Source: Serilophus lunatus
Taxonomy: Eukaryota; Chordata; Aves; Passeriformes; Eurylaimidae
Assembly (NCBI GenBank): GCA_013399895.1
Contig: VXBA01001252.1
Span: 1,336,743 to 1,400,742, forward strand
Length of the DNA: 64,000 bases
Direction: 5' to 3'
Shown here: positions 11,301-24,200 of the stretch, one piece after another
Numbering within the stretch: the stretch's first letter is position 1
How the letters are laid out: each line of letters opens with the position of its first letter
The notes under the pieces: model-generated
What the model saw: the letters and a program-made list of their open reading frames with translations, nothing else
Databases searched by the model: none
What the model was told of the DNA's origin: nothing
Translations under genes and position numbers: made by a program

Positions 11301-12110
11301 AACCAGTTTTTGTGCTACCAATACGGTATTGTCAGCTATTAAATAAAAATTGTACCAATATTTGTTTAGGAAAACAGCTTTCCGTGTAAATACTGGTTCC
11401 TTTTAATTAATGAGTGGTGACTGATGAGGGAAATACATGAGGTGCAATAGGGGATCTGAAGTAAATGATGAGAGATGCATTTTTAATGTAAGTATGCAAC
11501 CTGGGGGGGATGTCATGGTAGTTTTCTGGCTGCAATTTTTACATTTTTGGAGCTGATTTTAGGTAGGGCACATTTAAGAACCAACCTTTGTATTTAAGTG
11601 GCTCATTTCAGGGCATTTAACTCTTAATTTACAGTGAATTTAGTTGAATTAACCCAGAGCAGATTAGCAATGGTTCTTCCCAGAAGGGATGATTTGGTTT
11701 TTAAAAAAATTCTCAAAGAATTATGCAAGCTAAAATTCTAGTTAAGAGAAAGTTTAACAGCTAAAACCCCAACCCAAACAGCACTTTATTGTAACATTAT
11801 GGCCAGTACAGTAGGCTACTAGTTTTTTCTGCATTTTACTGCATTTTTAATAGCATTTTTTTGCTGTTTACCTGCAGATATTACAAAACAATATATTTTT
11901 GTAGTAAATTTTCTGGTTATTGGGTAACTGTCCTCTGCTATGTACAGTACTTACAAAGGTGGCAATCTTATAGATTGCAGCTGTATTTATCTCTTCTAAA
12001 GAGTTCAGAAGGGCAGAGCTAAAATGTTTTGATAAAAGTGGTATTTCTTACCTTTTTTTTTTTGCCAGTAGTTTACTCCTTTTTATGTGAAATACTAAAA
12101 TAAATCTGTG
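11301..12110 (+). terminator. TCP11L1: TCP11L1 3' UTR with proximal and distal poly(A) signals
   Basis: A canonical AATAAA at 11342-11347, only 41 bases after the stop, is followed by T-rich sequence with TTTGTTT and is a good proximal poly(A) signal. A second AATAAA is at 12099-12104 (context ACTAAAATAAATC). Others occur near 12650 and at 14581-14586. A Pumilio-type TGTAAATA lies at 11385-11392, so only transcripts using a distal site would carry it. Which site is used cannot be told from sequence alone. Confidence 0.65.
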
Positions 12111-14580
12111 TCACTTTCAGAAGGTGGATTTAAAGTGTGTGAAACTTTAGGCTGAAAATTTTACTCTTTTTTTTTAACTACAACAGGAGATGGTTGCATA
12201 TTCAATCATGTCTTCAAAAATATCCAGGAAGTACAGAACACTACAGGCAGTATAAGTGATTTTAATGTGCAGGGAGAGATGAATGATCTAATGTTAGTTT
12301 GAATATACAGGGGATATTTTCAGTAGATTTTTTTTCTCTTTGTAGAGGTGCTCTTGAAACTTAGAATATTTGTAGGTCTTCAATTTATTTAGCTACATGT
12401 TGTACAGACGAGTGTTTTCTCAGAAGAGCTCAGTGATCTTCCAGCCTCATTGCAATTTCAGACTCAGCTGGGAGGTAAGTGCATCTGTAATTTCCTCTAG
12501 TTGAGCACAACAGTGTATTACAGTAATCAATATTTGATGGTTTTATGAAAGCAAAGTTCATAAACAGTAAGTGGCCCAAGTTCTAAGCTATCCAAAGCAA
12601 TGCCTTGTCTTTAAAAAAAGAAAGACAACTGACAAGGTATGTGAAGTAAATAAATAAAAGGGCCCTTTTATTGCCAACAACCAGGTTAATTTATGAACCA
12701 ACTAGTCAGCCAAAGTAATAACACTTCTAGAAGCACTTGATTTTCAACCAGTGTTGATGCTTCCTTTTCCAGTTTCCCTTTAAATGCCAGTGGGGATAGA
12801 GCTGCACTAACTTTGTGTTTGGAGGAAGATGGGATAAACAAGACTTTTTTTCTGTATTAGCCTATGCAACTCTGAAACAATGTTGTCTCAATCATTACAA
12901 ATTCCCTTCCCCAAGGGGGAGAAACTCCATCAAAACTCTGTAGGATTTTACCACCTCAGACAAGTGATTTCTCTCTTGGCTAAATGTACTCAGATAGTAA
13001 AATGAATATCTGTCTTTGATAACTCTGAAATTAGTAGGTTAGTTAGCCAGAAAAAAAATTCCAAATAGGCTTTTGGTGTGGTCTTTTTCACTGTTTGGAT
13101 CAGAAAGGATACCACAGAGGTCTTCAGGGTTGCTGTGTTTGCTTATTGGGCTTTGTTATTAGTGCAGGATCCAGCCCACAGCTCTGCAGCTCCAGAAATT
13201 AATTCAACAGTCTGTAACAATGAGCTACCAGAGCCATTACTGCTAGAAATACAAACAAATAACCAAGACAAAGCTGCTTTCAGTTTCGTTGAATGAGAGT
13301 TGCACAAGTTATGCATTGCTGCTGTTACCTTATCTTTTGGCATTGCCCAGGAGCTGCCTGTAAAGGCCTCTGGGAATTACGCACTGCACAAAGTCAGAGG
13401 CCATAGGGGACGGTCTCAAGGATGTGGGGAGGAAGGAACATCCCCATGGTGAGTGAGACAGACACTTAGAAAAGCCCTTGAAAGGAACGTGACTGATGGC
13501 AGAGGGAAGGGGACTGAATTATCAGCAGATAAAATGGTAGTTGAGGAGATGGCTGCTCTCAGGTATCCATGATTGCCAGACCCTGACAGCACAGCAGGGA
13601 TTGTGCTGCCAGTGGTGCTTGTGAATTGCTCGTGGGGCTGACATAGTAAATCCCATCTCTCCTTACAGGAGGGGTTTGATCCTAAGGCTTCATGTAGGAA
13701 AAAAAATCATAGATTCATAGGAAAAAAGTGGAGTACTCACCTCTGGCTCCAGCCTCCCCTCTGGGGGCACACAGCAGGAACAAATGCTTCAGGGGGTGGG
13801 TGCTGGAGGCCTTTCAACAGTAGAGAGCTAAAGGGACTGTAATAAATGCCCACAAGTGCAAATCATGTTAATCATTTTCCCAAGTTAATGACAGTGTCTG
13901 ACCAATAGTTCCTCTACATCCTCTCCCAAAGAAAAAGAGAGGTACGGTTGAGGGGCAAAGCAAGAAAGAAATTCCAGGATGGCTAAAGCCAGCCCCTCCT
14001 GCCATGTGAAAGTTTCTGTGGTTATGCACCTGCTCTTTCACCTGGCAGAGAGGAGCACTGACCCACAGGCAGCTGTGCTCCTGGGGGAAGGAATGTGTAA
14101 CTTCCCTGAGTATCTGAATGTCCTGTAGTCCAAGGGGGTTCTTATGATCTTATCAGAGTGCAATTCTGAACAGCCAATTACAAGTTAAAAGCTGAAGTAG
14201 GCATAGAAACTGCTTTGAAAGCTCATAGAGTGGGATTTTTTTTAGCTTGTTTGAAGATAACAACTGAAATGATGTAGCTGATTATTATTAACATTTAGCT
14301 TTGTACCTCATGTGGAAGACCAGTGCAGGTATCCAGGGCCAGACTGTGTTAGATAATGCTCCTGGACAATCCACCTTGGAAACATTTACTGAGCTTGTCT
14401 TACAATGCTGTCTTCTTCAAACAGTCATGGAATTACAAGCAAAACTATACTGTATCCTCTAGGAAAATGGAAAACAAGCTAATTCTAATATGTATGCTCA
14501 GATCAGTTTCCTGTGATGGTCTTATTAACATTGCTTTTGAAGTGGCTGAGTAATATTTAAAAAGTACCTTGTTGTGTTTG
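12111..14580. other. Spacer between convergent TCP11L1 and CSTF3; no gene seen
   Basis: About 2.5 kb with no coding signal. The stretch near 13700-13730 (ATCATAGATTCATAGG) recalls the terminal repeat of CR1 but is too short to assign. The region may belong to an extended TCP11L1 3' UTR, because an AATAAA also occurs at 14581. Confidence 0.5.
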
Positions 14581-14586
14581 AATAAA
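14581..14586 (+). terminator. Plus-strand AATAAA at the convergent junction
   Basis: TTGAATAAAACC on the plus strand lies about 35-75 bases from two minus-strand poly(A) signals. If used, it would end the longest TCP11L1 transcripts right at the CSTF3 3' end. Use is unproven. Confidence 0.35.
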
Positions 14587-14618
14587 ACCAGAATGAGGCA
14601 TGATGTTATGGATATCCT

Positions 14619-14660
14619 TTTATTTTAAAGGAATGGTTTTTTGTTGTTTTTTTTTTTATT
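14619..14660 (-). terminator. CSTF3: CSTF3 poly(A) signals (two minus-strand AATAAA)
   Basis: On the minus strand AATAAA occurs at 14660-14655 and at 14624-14619, about 440 and 475 bases past the CSTF3 stop. The second is followed by the more T-rich sequence, which suits a downstream element; the first is followed by an A-rich run. They mark the probable 3' end of CSTF3 mRNA. Confidence 0.65.
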
Positions 14661-15096
14661 ATTTTCAACTACAAAACAGATTTCTTACATTCTGCCATAA
14701 ATAAAAATGGACAATAAGGCAGGACACTACATGAACAAACTGAGAACAATTGTTTTCCAGAAAATGTGAATTAAAAATGCTTCACAAGTATAAGCCATCC
14801 AGTTTTTAAAATAAAACTGTTGAAAACCCACAAGATTTCAAGTGGTAGATGTGAACACCCTCGAAGAACAAAATACAGTTTTGACGTTTTGCACTTTTGG
14901 TTTTAAAAACCTAGTTTTGTTCAGAGCACATTCTAAGGTTGTTCAGGCTGTTTTTAGATCAAGAACCATAAGGGAGAAGAGGCACCACAGTAACAAACCC
15001 ATTTTTTGTTTGCAGCTGTCCCTTTTAAATGCTTGACTTTTAAGAGACTGATTCAATGCAAGTCTTTGTCTGTCACAGCAGAATTCCAAACTTGTT
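14625..15096 (-). other. CSTF3: CSTF3 3' untranslated region
   Basis: The minus-strand sequence between the CSTF3 stop and its first good poly(A) signals is about 0.45 kb and AT-rich, with no open frame of note. The boundary is set by the poly(A) signals and is therefore approximate. Confidence 0.65.
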
Positions 15097-15299
15097 TCAC
15101 CGGATTCTCTTTTGCTGTCGTGCTCTGTAAATGTCATGTACAGGGGGAACTACAGATCCTTTCTCCTCATCATCATCAGAATCTTCATGTGATCTCTTCA
15201 CAGCCTTGTTGAGTATGGCATTATTTTCCACAGGTCCGTTGCCTTCCACAGCTATTTCAGGCAGGCCACCAGTAATTATCCGTACAGCTTCATCAACAG
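15097..15299 (-). CDS. CSTF3: CSTF3 exon 21 (terminal coding exon)
   Basis: Acceptor GTCTCTTTCCAAAG. It encodes [18 protein letters not shown], then [17 protein letters not shown], the acidic [11 protein letters not shown] and the conserved tail [17 protein letters not shown], with TGA at 15099-15097. Upstream minus-strand sequence stays open for 37 more codons, but that is intron and does not match the family. Confidence 0.96.
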
Positions 15300-18200
15300 C
15301 TTTGGAAAGAGACACAGATTCATTTAATTTGTGAAACCAACTTCCCTGATTGGAAATCAGCACCCCAACAGGGACACCGGGAGGGAGGCGCTGGGGGAGT
15401 TTCTGGAACATGAGACTTTTTTCCTACCCTGTTCTACAAATACACAGAACTAAGTCTTGGCTGTGTAAAACTCTGAGCTATGGTGGACATCAATTATAAA
15501 GGAAATGCTGCTGCTTTGGCTTGAGCCCTCCCTTCTCACAGGCATTGAGGTCATTTATGAGCTTAAATAAAGCAGGAAGGTCTGTTGGGGAATCAGTATA
15601 ACTAGTTCATGATTCACCAGAAAGTCAGTTCCTTGCTTATCAACAGAGGAAGCCTCAGAAATACTGTGTATGATTTAAATAGGCATTTTATTTTAAAGAA
15701 ATTAAATCCTAGCTTTCTGTCTCTGATTGCCCTTAGCTTGTCCTCAAGCACTGCATCAATATGCCTTCAGAGTTATGCCCACCAATGAACTGCTGCAAAT
15801 GTGTAATTTTGTGTTAGAGCCACGATGCTGCTGGAAATAATGCCTTGCTGCTTTTATAGGATACTCTGAAAACTCTCATTTCTTTCACTGGTACCACCAA
15901 CATCTTATTAAAGGAGCAGCTGGTGGTTTTCAGTTTTTTTAGACCTTTTTTTATCTCCCTCCCCACTAAATACACAAACATCTCAGTAGATTCCAGCCTA
16001 CAAATGTAGCCAGTCTCTTTTGCTCTTACATGCATATTACACATCTGTAAATGAGGTCTAGATTTTAGACAGCAACATCCATATGTAAAAACAAGGCTTA
16101 TGCAGCACTGTCACAGGCTCCAGAGGGGACAAGTAACTTACTGTCTGGCAGTTTGCATCTTCTAAATATCTCCATGAGCTCATCCACTTGAACAAAGGGA
16201 CCCTGATTTGTTAAAACAAAAAAAAAAAAAAAGTTTAGACGTTTATTCTCAATAGATTGATACATACTGTGGTTCTGTCACAACAGAATCTCTTCCACAG
16301 CTTTCTGAAATTTTCAGAATGCATTAAAACAAACCTGAAAACAAATAGGAGGTGGCAGGAGCTTCATGAGAACTACAGCTGCTGGTGGAACAGGAAAGAC
16401 ACCGCCCGGGACGGGATGTAAACCTGGGGCTGTGGGGAGAAAAACTGTGAAGCCTGTGCAAGACAGCTAGACTGGAATTGCTTTTGCAACATTATTATTT
16501 GATGCAAATAATTACTACCCTGGCACTTTTGCCTCTACTAATTACGTACTGTTTAGTGACCTGGTCTATGAGCAGTGTGTGTAACAGCTTATTACCATCT
16601 ACCCCAAACTACTTGTACTTATTTCCATGTGACCTTAATACTAAATAAAACATACACACCTGCAGCAACCCAATGAAATACCAGCCTAAAACTTAAGTAC
16701 ATGTTCAGCTGACTGAGGACTAGGGAAGTCTCTGTGATTAGGCTCTCCAAACACAGGTTCCTAACACAACCGCTTCCCAACCAACGTCTGACTTACGTGC
16801 TAAGTGTCTTGGCTGAAATGGAATCATTTGTTGAGTGTCTGGTTTTGGATACTCGGGTTTTCTGTCTACTTCATCTTTGAGAACAGGCACGATGGAAGGT
16901 GCAACCACAGGGTCTGGAATTATTGCTGCTAGCTTGGCACGGGAAACATCCTGTGAAAGCAAATTGAAGAGCACTGAGCTTGGCAGGATGGCATTGCTTG
17001 TTTAAATTGCACAACAAAACATTGCTCTACACCAGTCACTTATTCTCACTTTGTCATCATTATAATTTCACATGTCCTCTTAGAAGACCATCTGGGCAAA
17101 ACTTGCATGGTTTTGTCCAATGTTTTAATCCTACGGTGTCCCAGCTGGGAGTGGAAACACTTCTTTCTGTTACTGAGTGGGACCGTGTTTGTCATTTTTG
17201 AGTGGCTCCAATTTTAGGTTAAAAGGATTTAGGTGAACAGGTGCAGACCACTAGGCCTTCACAACTATCATTTCTCCCTCATTTCATTCCCTAGGTTGTT
17301 TTAGCTGGAAAAGAAACAAAGCATAAGGCAGTCAGCAGGCATGCAAAGCATCAGTTCAAACAAGATTACATTTTGGCATAAATGTAATGTTTATATTACA
17401 AGCAACAGGGATCAGCCCAAGGGCTGAACCATCTTAGGTACACACTGCCCTGCAGGCACTTAATGAGACTTAACTCTCTTGTAAGCCCACATCTAACTTA
17501 AAAATAACTTTGTCCCCACTACATTGAAAGAAAAGTGTTTGGTGGCTCAGTGTGACTCTGATTTCCAACTCTCAGATGATTCTACAGCTCTGTGACGACC
17601 AACAGTTCAGCTGCTTTGCTAACTTTGATGTCACTTGTATTTTTCATAAATTACTCTTCTGTATAAGAAGTAAGTGGAAGCTGAGGCACTGTTTTAGAGA
17701 CATAAATTGAAGGCTCTTTCCTGTCCATGCAAATGGAAATCACCTGTTTCTGCTTCTCTAGCAGCCCATTCATGCTTAAAAAAAAAACAACCAACATTTT
17801 GTTCTGCTCTAATGGTTTTCCAAAGTGTTATGGCCTTTCCCATGCCTGAAATAGTAGCTAAAATACATGTGCTTAGAAGACAGGAGACCACCAGATACAG
17901 GTGTCTGGCCCAGCCTTTGATTTCCAAAAGGCAGCACCAAAGCACTTTAGCCACAGGAAACAACTGAAAAAAGCAGGCAGCCGCTGATCTTAACTGTGGA
18001 CAGTTCTCCTCGGCCATTGGCAGCAAACACTGGGACTGCAGCATGTCTGCTTTGATACAGTTCTCAATGAAGTGAGCTGACTTTTGCCACTCTGTAGTGG
18101 AAGGACAACAGATGACCAGACTCTACAACCTGCTCAAAGAATTCTGGTTTTTGAAGGAGCTCAGGCTTAAGTCTGAAGTGGAGGCCCGTGTCTGAGTGGT

Positions 18201-21200
18201 GATGGCACTGACACATCCACCTTGCCATGGGAAGATGAAAGGTAAATGTGAATGCATGAGGTTGCAGCTGTTACTTGTGTTCCTCACTCCTTTTTCTGGC
18301 CTTGGCCCACAAAGCCAAAGCTGGCACTTTGCTGCCCAACAAGTCCAGGAGGAGGAGGAGGAGGCCTGTTTTACCTGCTTTTCTACCAAGTGTACAGCAA
18401 GTCCTAAACAAAGAATTGTTCGAGTTTGCTGGGACTGAAAAGAACAATGGTAGATTGTAGTGTTTTTACCCACTTACCTTATAACCAAGGGCCTTCAGTT
18501 CACTAGCAGAGCAAGGGTACAAATCCATGAACTTGTACCTGTCCACCAGCAGAGCTGTTTCTTTGCCCTCGTATTCTTCCTTGAATGCTGTAAACCTCCG
18601 TTTTTCAACTTTGAGTATGCTGGCTAAATCACCAATGTTACTTTCAAAAGCTAAAAAACGAGCCCAGATTTCCCTGTAAAAGAGCAGATACACTGAGAGT
18701 TAATGAAGGAGAAACAATTACTAATCACTTCCCAATTAAAAAACACATGAGAGGAGACTCAAAGGAGGCAATCTGGAAGCACGTGTCTATTTCTGTTATT
18801 TACTTTAGATGCATCTAACACATGTATTGCCTTCCCAGTGCCTTATATATTTCTGTAAGAGCTTTCAATCTAGTGGACTGCAAAGGACTTTTTATGGAAA
18901 GGACAGGATTGCTGGTGTCAAGGACTTGGCATTGGAGGAAAGCTTTTCTCAGTGTAAGACACACAAACAGACTTCACTCATCCTGCTACACAGAACTCCA
19001 CTGTGATCCTGAGATGTCAAGGACTTTTGAACATACATTATTATTATGACCTAGTTCATCTCCACAGATTAACATATTCTAGCTGGCAAGAGCAGTACCC
19101 TATGAAACAACAGGCAGATCTTATGAATTTTACATAGCTCAAAATACATATAATTACTGCAGATTTCTCTTTGGAAAATCTCATATATAACTTAAGCAAC
19201 ATCCGACCATATTTCTGGATTTGACTCAACTTTCATTTTAGCTTTGGAATTCATCTTGGAAAAAGATTCAGCTTTAAAATTCTCGTGTTTTCTCACTTTT
19301 AAAATGGACATAAAAGTATTTCTCACAAAAGGATCAGAATTGAAGTGCAGAATGAATGTGCATAGCAGTGCCACGTTTGAGTCCTTAGTTTTGATGCTTA
19401 TGTCTACCAGAACAATAATGGTGAACACAAGCAAGGGCTTGGTAAGCATTTTTTGAGGGAAATCAACTTAAAAATTAACAATGAAAATGTGGCAATGAGT
19501 GGCTAATTAAAGTCTTTTCTGTTGTTTTGCCTATTTTATTTTCAGTTGGCGTTCAGCACCCTCCTCAATAAATTCCTGACTCTCCTCTGCTCAAACTATT
19601 GAGTCCTCACTGCACAGAAGGATTTCACACTCTATCCTCAACAACTCTATATAAATGAGGTTTTATAGTCAAGAAATTAATGAATTTCACTAGAAGTGGG
19701 ATAGAGACTTCAACAAATCTGTCACAGTTGTTGCTATTTTAGACAGCATGAAGAGGGGCAGGAACATCTGTACCTAATTTTGTCGTGCTGTTCATGTCTC
19801 TAACTTCTTTGGGATATTTATGGTTGAAAGGGGTTATGTATCTTTTTTAGTGAAGTGAAACTGCTTTTGCAGACATACCCAGACTTCTCAGGTGGAAGGC
19901 TCCCTGAAGTTAAAACACGTTCAAACAAAACTCTGGTATTGTTGTCCTCTTTAAAAACAGAAAGAAAAAAAAGAAAAATCACACTAAGTAAAATAGATTA
20001 AAGATAATTGAAAATCATGTCCATTCAAAGAAATGCGTACATTGGATTAAATGTAAGGCTGACATTCTGATACTTGGATTAGTACAGGTTCTTCCATTAC
20101 AGCACAGCTATTGCTTGGCATCTCTTCAGGATTTCTGGTTATTTTCCATTTTTGTTAATCATCACAAATATCATATCTTGGTAAATTTAAATGTGACCTT
20201 TCAATTCATTATATATTAATATACTTGTATAGTCCTCAGAAGTCCTCCCAAAGTTAGACTTGGTTCCCAACAAGCAGTCAGTCTTTGTACATTGCCAGCA
20301 GGGGGAATAGAGTGTTTGGTGGTTTTGTTCTTAAAGCTGCCTGTGTATTGTACATCTTACAGAGTTCGGAGATTAATTTGCTTGGTTTTCAGCAGTCTGC
20401 TGGGTTGTTAGAACAGTACACTAGGCAGCTTGAAGAAAATTTTTTCTGATGGCAGCCTACAGAAAGGCACTGTAAATATTCGTGTAGACACACAATGACT
20501 TATTGCAAAATTAAATATACTTGAACTTGGAAAAAATCTCTCTTTACAGTTCATAGGAGAAAAAAAATGACCCCTCCAATCTGTGCAGACTTTCAGAGCC
20601 TGAAAAACCAAGGTGCAGTAGTCTGAGAGAAGACTCATGTGCCTGAGGGCTACAGAACCCATTGGGAGGGTCAGCAGATCCAGCAGCACAGGTCCCTGCA
20701 GCCCCTGGCTCACAAAACTGAGCTACACCCAGCCTGTGCTAGACCTCTGTGCTGTTATGCTACAAATACCGAACCAGAGTATTGACTACTTGAAGAAATA
20801 CCTGAAAAAAATCCAAAAATCTAATGGGTATGAGACAGGACTGGGCAGAGGAAGCTGGGATGAACCATTCTTCTCCCTTTTCTTTAATTCTCCATGAAAT
20901 ATAGACCAGGACAGTTCCAAACAAAGCCCCACCAGCCTGGGATTCTTGTAAGAAGGATATTCACCCCTGACTCAGGAAATTCCACACAGATTCCTTCCAC
21001 CACCACCTCCACTTCCTGCCTGGAGCTCCCCAGCTCCCTGTGTTCCAGTGCCTTGCTGTGCCCTCTTTCCATTGCAGACCAGCTCCTTGGCAACTTCCAA
21101 GCAGGACTGATATGCACAATGTGAATTTTATATCTTGCTCATATCTCATCTACTCAGGCAGAATGAGTTTAAATTAATTCAAGTTACTCCCTCACTCCAC

Positions 21201-24200
21201 TCATGCTGATTTTAAACTCCTATGGATCTTTTTCCTCAGGATTTAGATCTCTCAATGTACTTCCCACTCTTCACAACAGATGATGTAAAACTTCTGCAAT
21301 GCCAGTGAGTTACACTCCCCTCTACTCGGTGGAATCAGCATCTAATGTCTCCACACTTCTGGAACTTTGGTAAGGAAAATGCAGCAGGTTCTGTTTTCAA
21401 ATTAACTGCCGAGTTTAATGAAGAGGTTTCATTGCTCTTCAAGAATTTAAATAGAAAGAACTTGGCCTGAACCTAAACTCACAGAGAAGGCAGATTAATG
21501 CTCCATTAGACCTCTCAAAGCTTAAAGCTTACCATTAAGGTGAGAAAGGTAGTCGATATATGCCAGTACATATTCTGGAATGTCCCCATATTTTTTCAGC
21601 CCTAGCTCAAAAATCTTAAAGGCCACAGACTTATCCTGCAAACATTCAGAAAAAAAGAAAAATGGTTATTAACTTCAGTGAGCTATGCACTCTCCTGACA
21701 CTTCTGTGGTATCAGGCTGAGCACCTGTGGTTACCTTACTGCAATAATACTCCATCAAAGCTGCTGTAACATAGACATGATGGCGGGTCCGGGCATCCTC
21801 TCTCGCTTTCTTAAATATCGTTCTTCCAGATTTTATGCCTTCTGCTCGCCTTGCAAATTTCATATACTGGATGTAAACCTAAGGTGCATGTCAATATTGA
21901 TACAACATCAATCTAACAAAGAACACTAGGGTATCAAAAAGTGTTTTTGCTATACCTGAAATAATCTTCACTCACAAAATACAGTGAATAAGTCATAATA
22001 GAAATAAGACTGTGTTGCACCTCTGTGTCGTTTTGCTATAAATAATGAGGCAAACCTTTTAATATATTTTTTTTTAAAAAATTGAATAGACCTAAGATTG
22101 ACTCCCTGAAAACACAATAGTTAATACACAGATTTTTCAAGGAAGAGAAGGAAAGGAAATTAATGTCATTTACACAAGCTGGTGACTTCAGAGAACTCAA
22201 GGCTTAAAATGGTAACTTTCCAGTAAAGCTAAGACATCCATAAAGCTAAAGAACAGCCAGAAGGCCTGATGAAGCATATTACTGTACTTTATATATAATA
22301 AAGGAAATAACGAGTGTGCTACTTAATTCAGTGGCAAATTTGTGATTTGCATTTCTTTTGCTTTTAACTTCACTCTGAATCAGACCACAAATAACAGCAT
22401 TCCTCAAGCAGGAGGAACTGGCACGCGGTTTCTCATAAAATGTACATTTGGGAAGCATTATGACCTGTTCTTAAAGAATGGAAAGTGTCAGTAAGTGGAT
22501 ACCTTCCCTCTGACACTGACCTGCTGTTTCATTCTAGACCTCACACCTTCTTTTCTCGTTCTCATGCTTTGATGTGTCTATTTATGAACTAAATTGCTTC
22601 TTGAGAGCAGGTTACTTCTCACACCCCTTGCTCAGCAGTAGCACAGCTGGCACTAGGGACAATGTTCAGAACTTCAGCAGATGTACAGCAGTACTCTGAT
22701 ACTTAAATACTGCATTAAAGATTTATTTGCCAAATACACATACACAGGATGGTGTATTTCTATGCAGGGAGAACAATGAACAAAAGCAACATGGTTTTAA
22801 TGAGTTAGGGGGAGGCAAAGTGAAATTTTGGTTGAGCCAACAAAAGATGCACCATTTCTTAAGAGCTGTGTTATGAAATATTTTATAGCTTATATCTTCA
22901 TTGCCTGTTTTAAGAGACTGTCAAAAGAGACAGAGGAGGAAGGTGCACGTGACTTAGTGCATTTAAGTGGATTAAAGACTACACTTATCAATTTTAATCT
23001 AATTCTGTAATCTTGTTACTGCTCCTGCTCCATCATTCTTGTGACCCAAGGAATTCCTGTGAGCACTTCTCCACTCTTTGTACATATTCATGTGACTATC
23101 CATGTAAACGTGGGAAAACTCAGTACTGAGCACCATCTTACCAGAGTGGGATCAATGTCTTCGATAGCCAGCAGTCGGTTATATATGCTGTGCACTTTCT
23201 CATACTTCATTCGACTCTAAGTGGAAGGAAACACTGTTTGATAACATTGTTCCAGACACCTCTGAGAACACAAAACTCAATCTGAAGAAAAAAACCTACA
23301 ATTTTTTTCTTTCCATTTTTTCCCCGGCTGAACACTGTTGTGTGTCAGTCCCCTTACTCACACACATTTTCTGTCTTGTGCAGTCATTTTTTAGCTTCCC
23401 ACATTAATTTCCCATTAGTGCTTATGTACACACTTTTCAAGAGTCTCAGAGGGCTTTTTCTAGTGTAGTAATGTTGCAGCAAAACTGCCATTGTAGGTGT
23501 TTGGGATAAAAAGACTGTTTCCTTTACCTCTGTAAAAAGTAATGTACAGACAGGCAGGAAAACCACTTTCCCTCTCCAACCTACACATTTCAAATAATCC
23601 ATTCAGTTCCCTGCCAGCTGCAGCCCTCCAAGCTGTATCGTGCACCCCTCTAAAAACCAGGACAGTTTGCATACATGAGGCTGCACTGGAAGCCAAGGAA
23701 GGGTTTTTCTTTTAGGGGCAAAGGATTTTCTCTTCCCCCTGTTGTCCTTACAATCTTCCTGCAAAGATTCTTCCATGTCACAATAAGTGGGCAAACTACA
23801 CTCCACAGAGGACTCCACAGTCCTCATCTGAGTAGTGGGAGCAGGAGTAGTGGCCTGGGTAAGGAGATTTCTCCAGAAAGCTGCAGTACTGCTGCCCCCA
23901 GTCTTCTGTCACAGCAAACACAAATATTAACCCCACAGGAATCAGACAGGAAAGGTGCTCTTTATGCCCATTTTAAAAGTGAAGAAGCTGATACTCTGGT
24001 AAGTGTAAATTTATAAGCATTTCAACCTTATGTAAGTCAAAAATATAGCCAATATTTAAGAGCAAAGACAGTATATTTTCAAGAGTTTTGTAACTCATCC
24101 TATGGGATTTTCCTCTCCATTATATCAGCTCCATATCAGAAACACTGAATGAGAGTAAGGCCAGAAGAATCAGTAAATTAATTCTACAGAACTCTCTGTA

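Noticed and set aside
14611..14621. ATATCCTTTT, the consensus of a minor-class (U12) AT-AC donor
   Set aside because: It lies in the convergent 3' region with no matching exon or acceptor, and is nearly palindromic; likely chance.
23965..24010. MIR-like words (GCCCATTTTAAAAGTGAAGA)
   Set aside because: The similarity is confined to one A-rich segment without the flanking MIR core; not enough to annotate.
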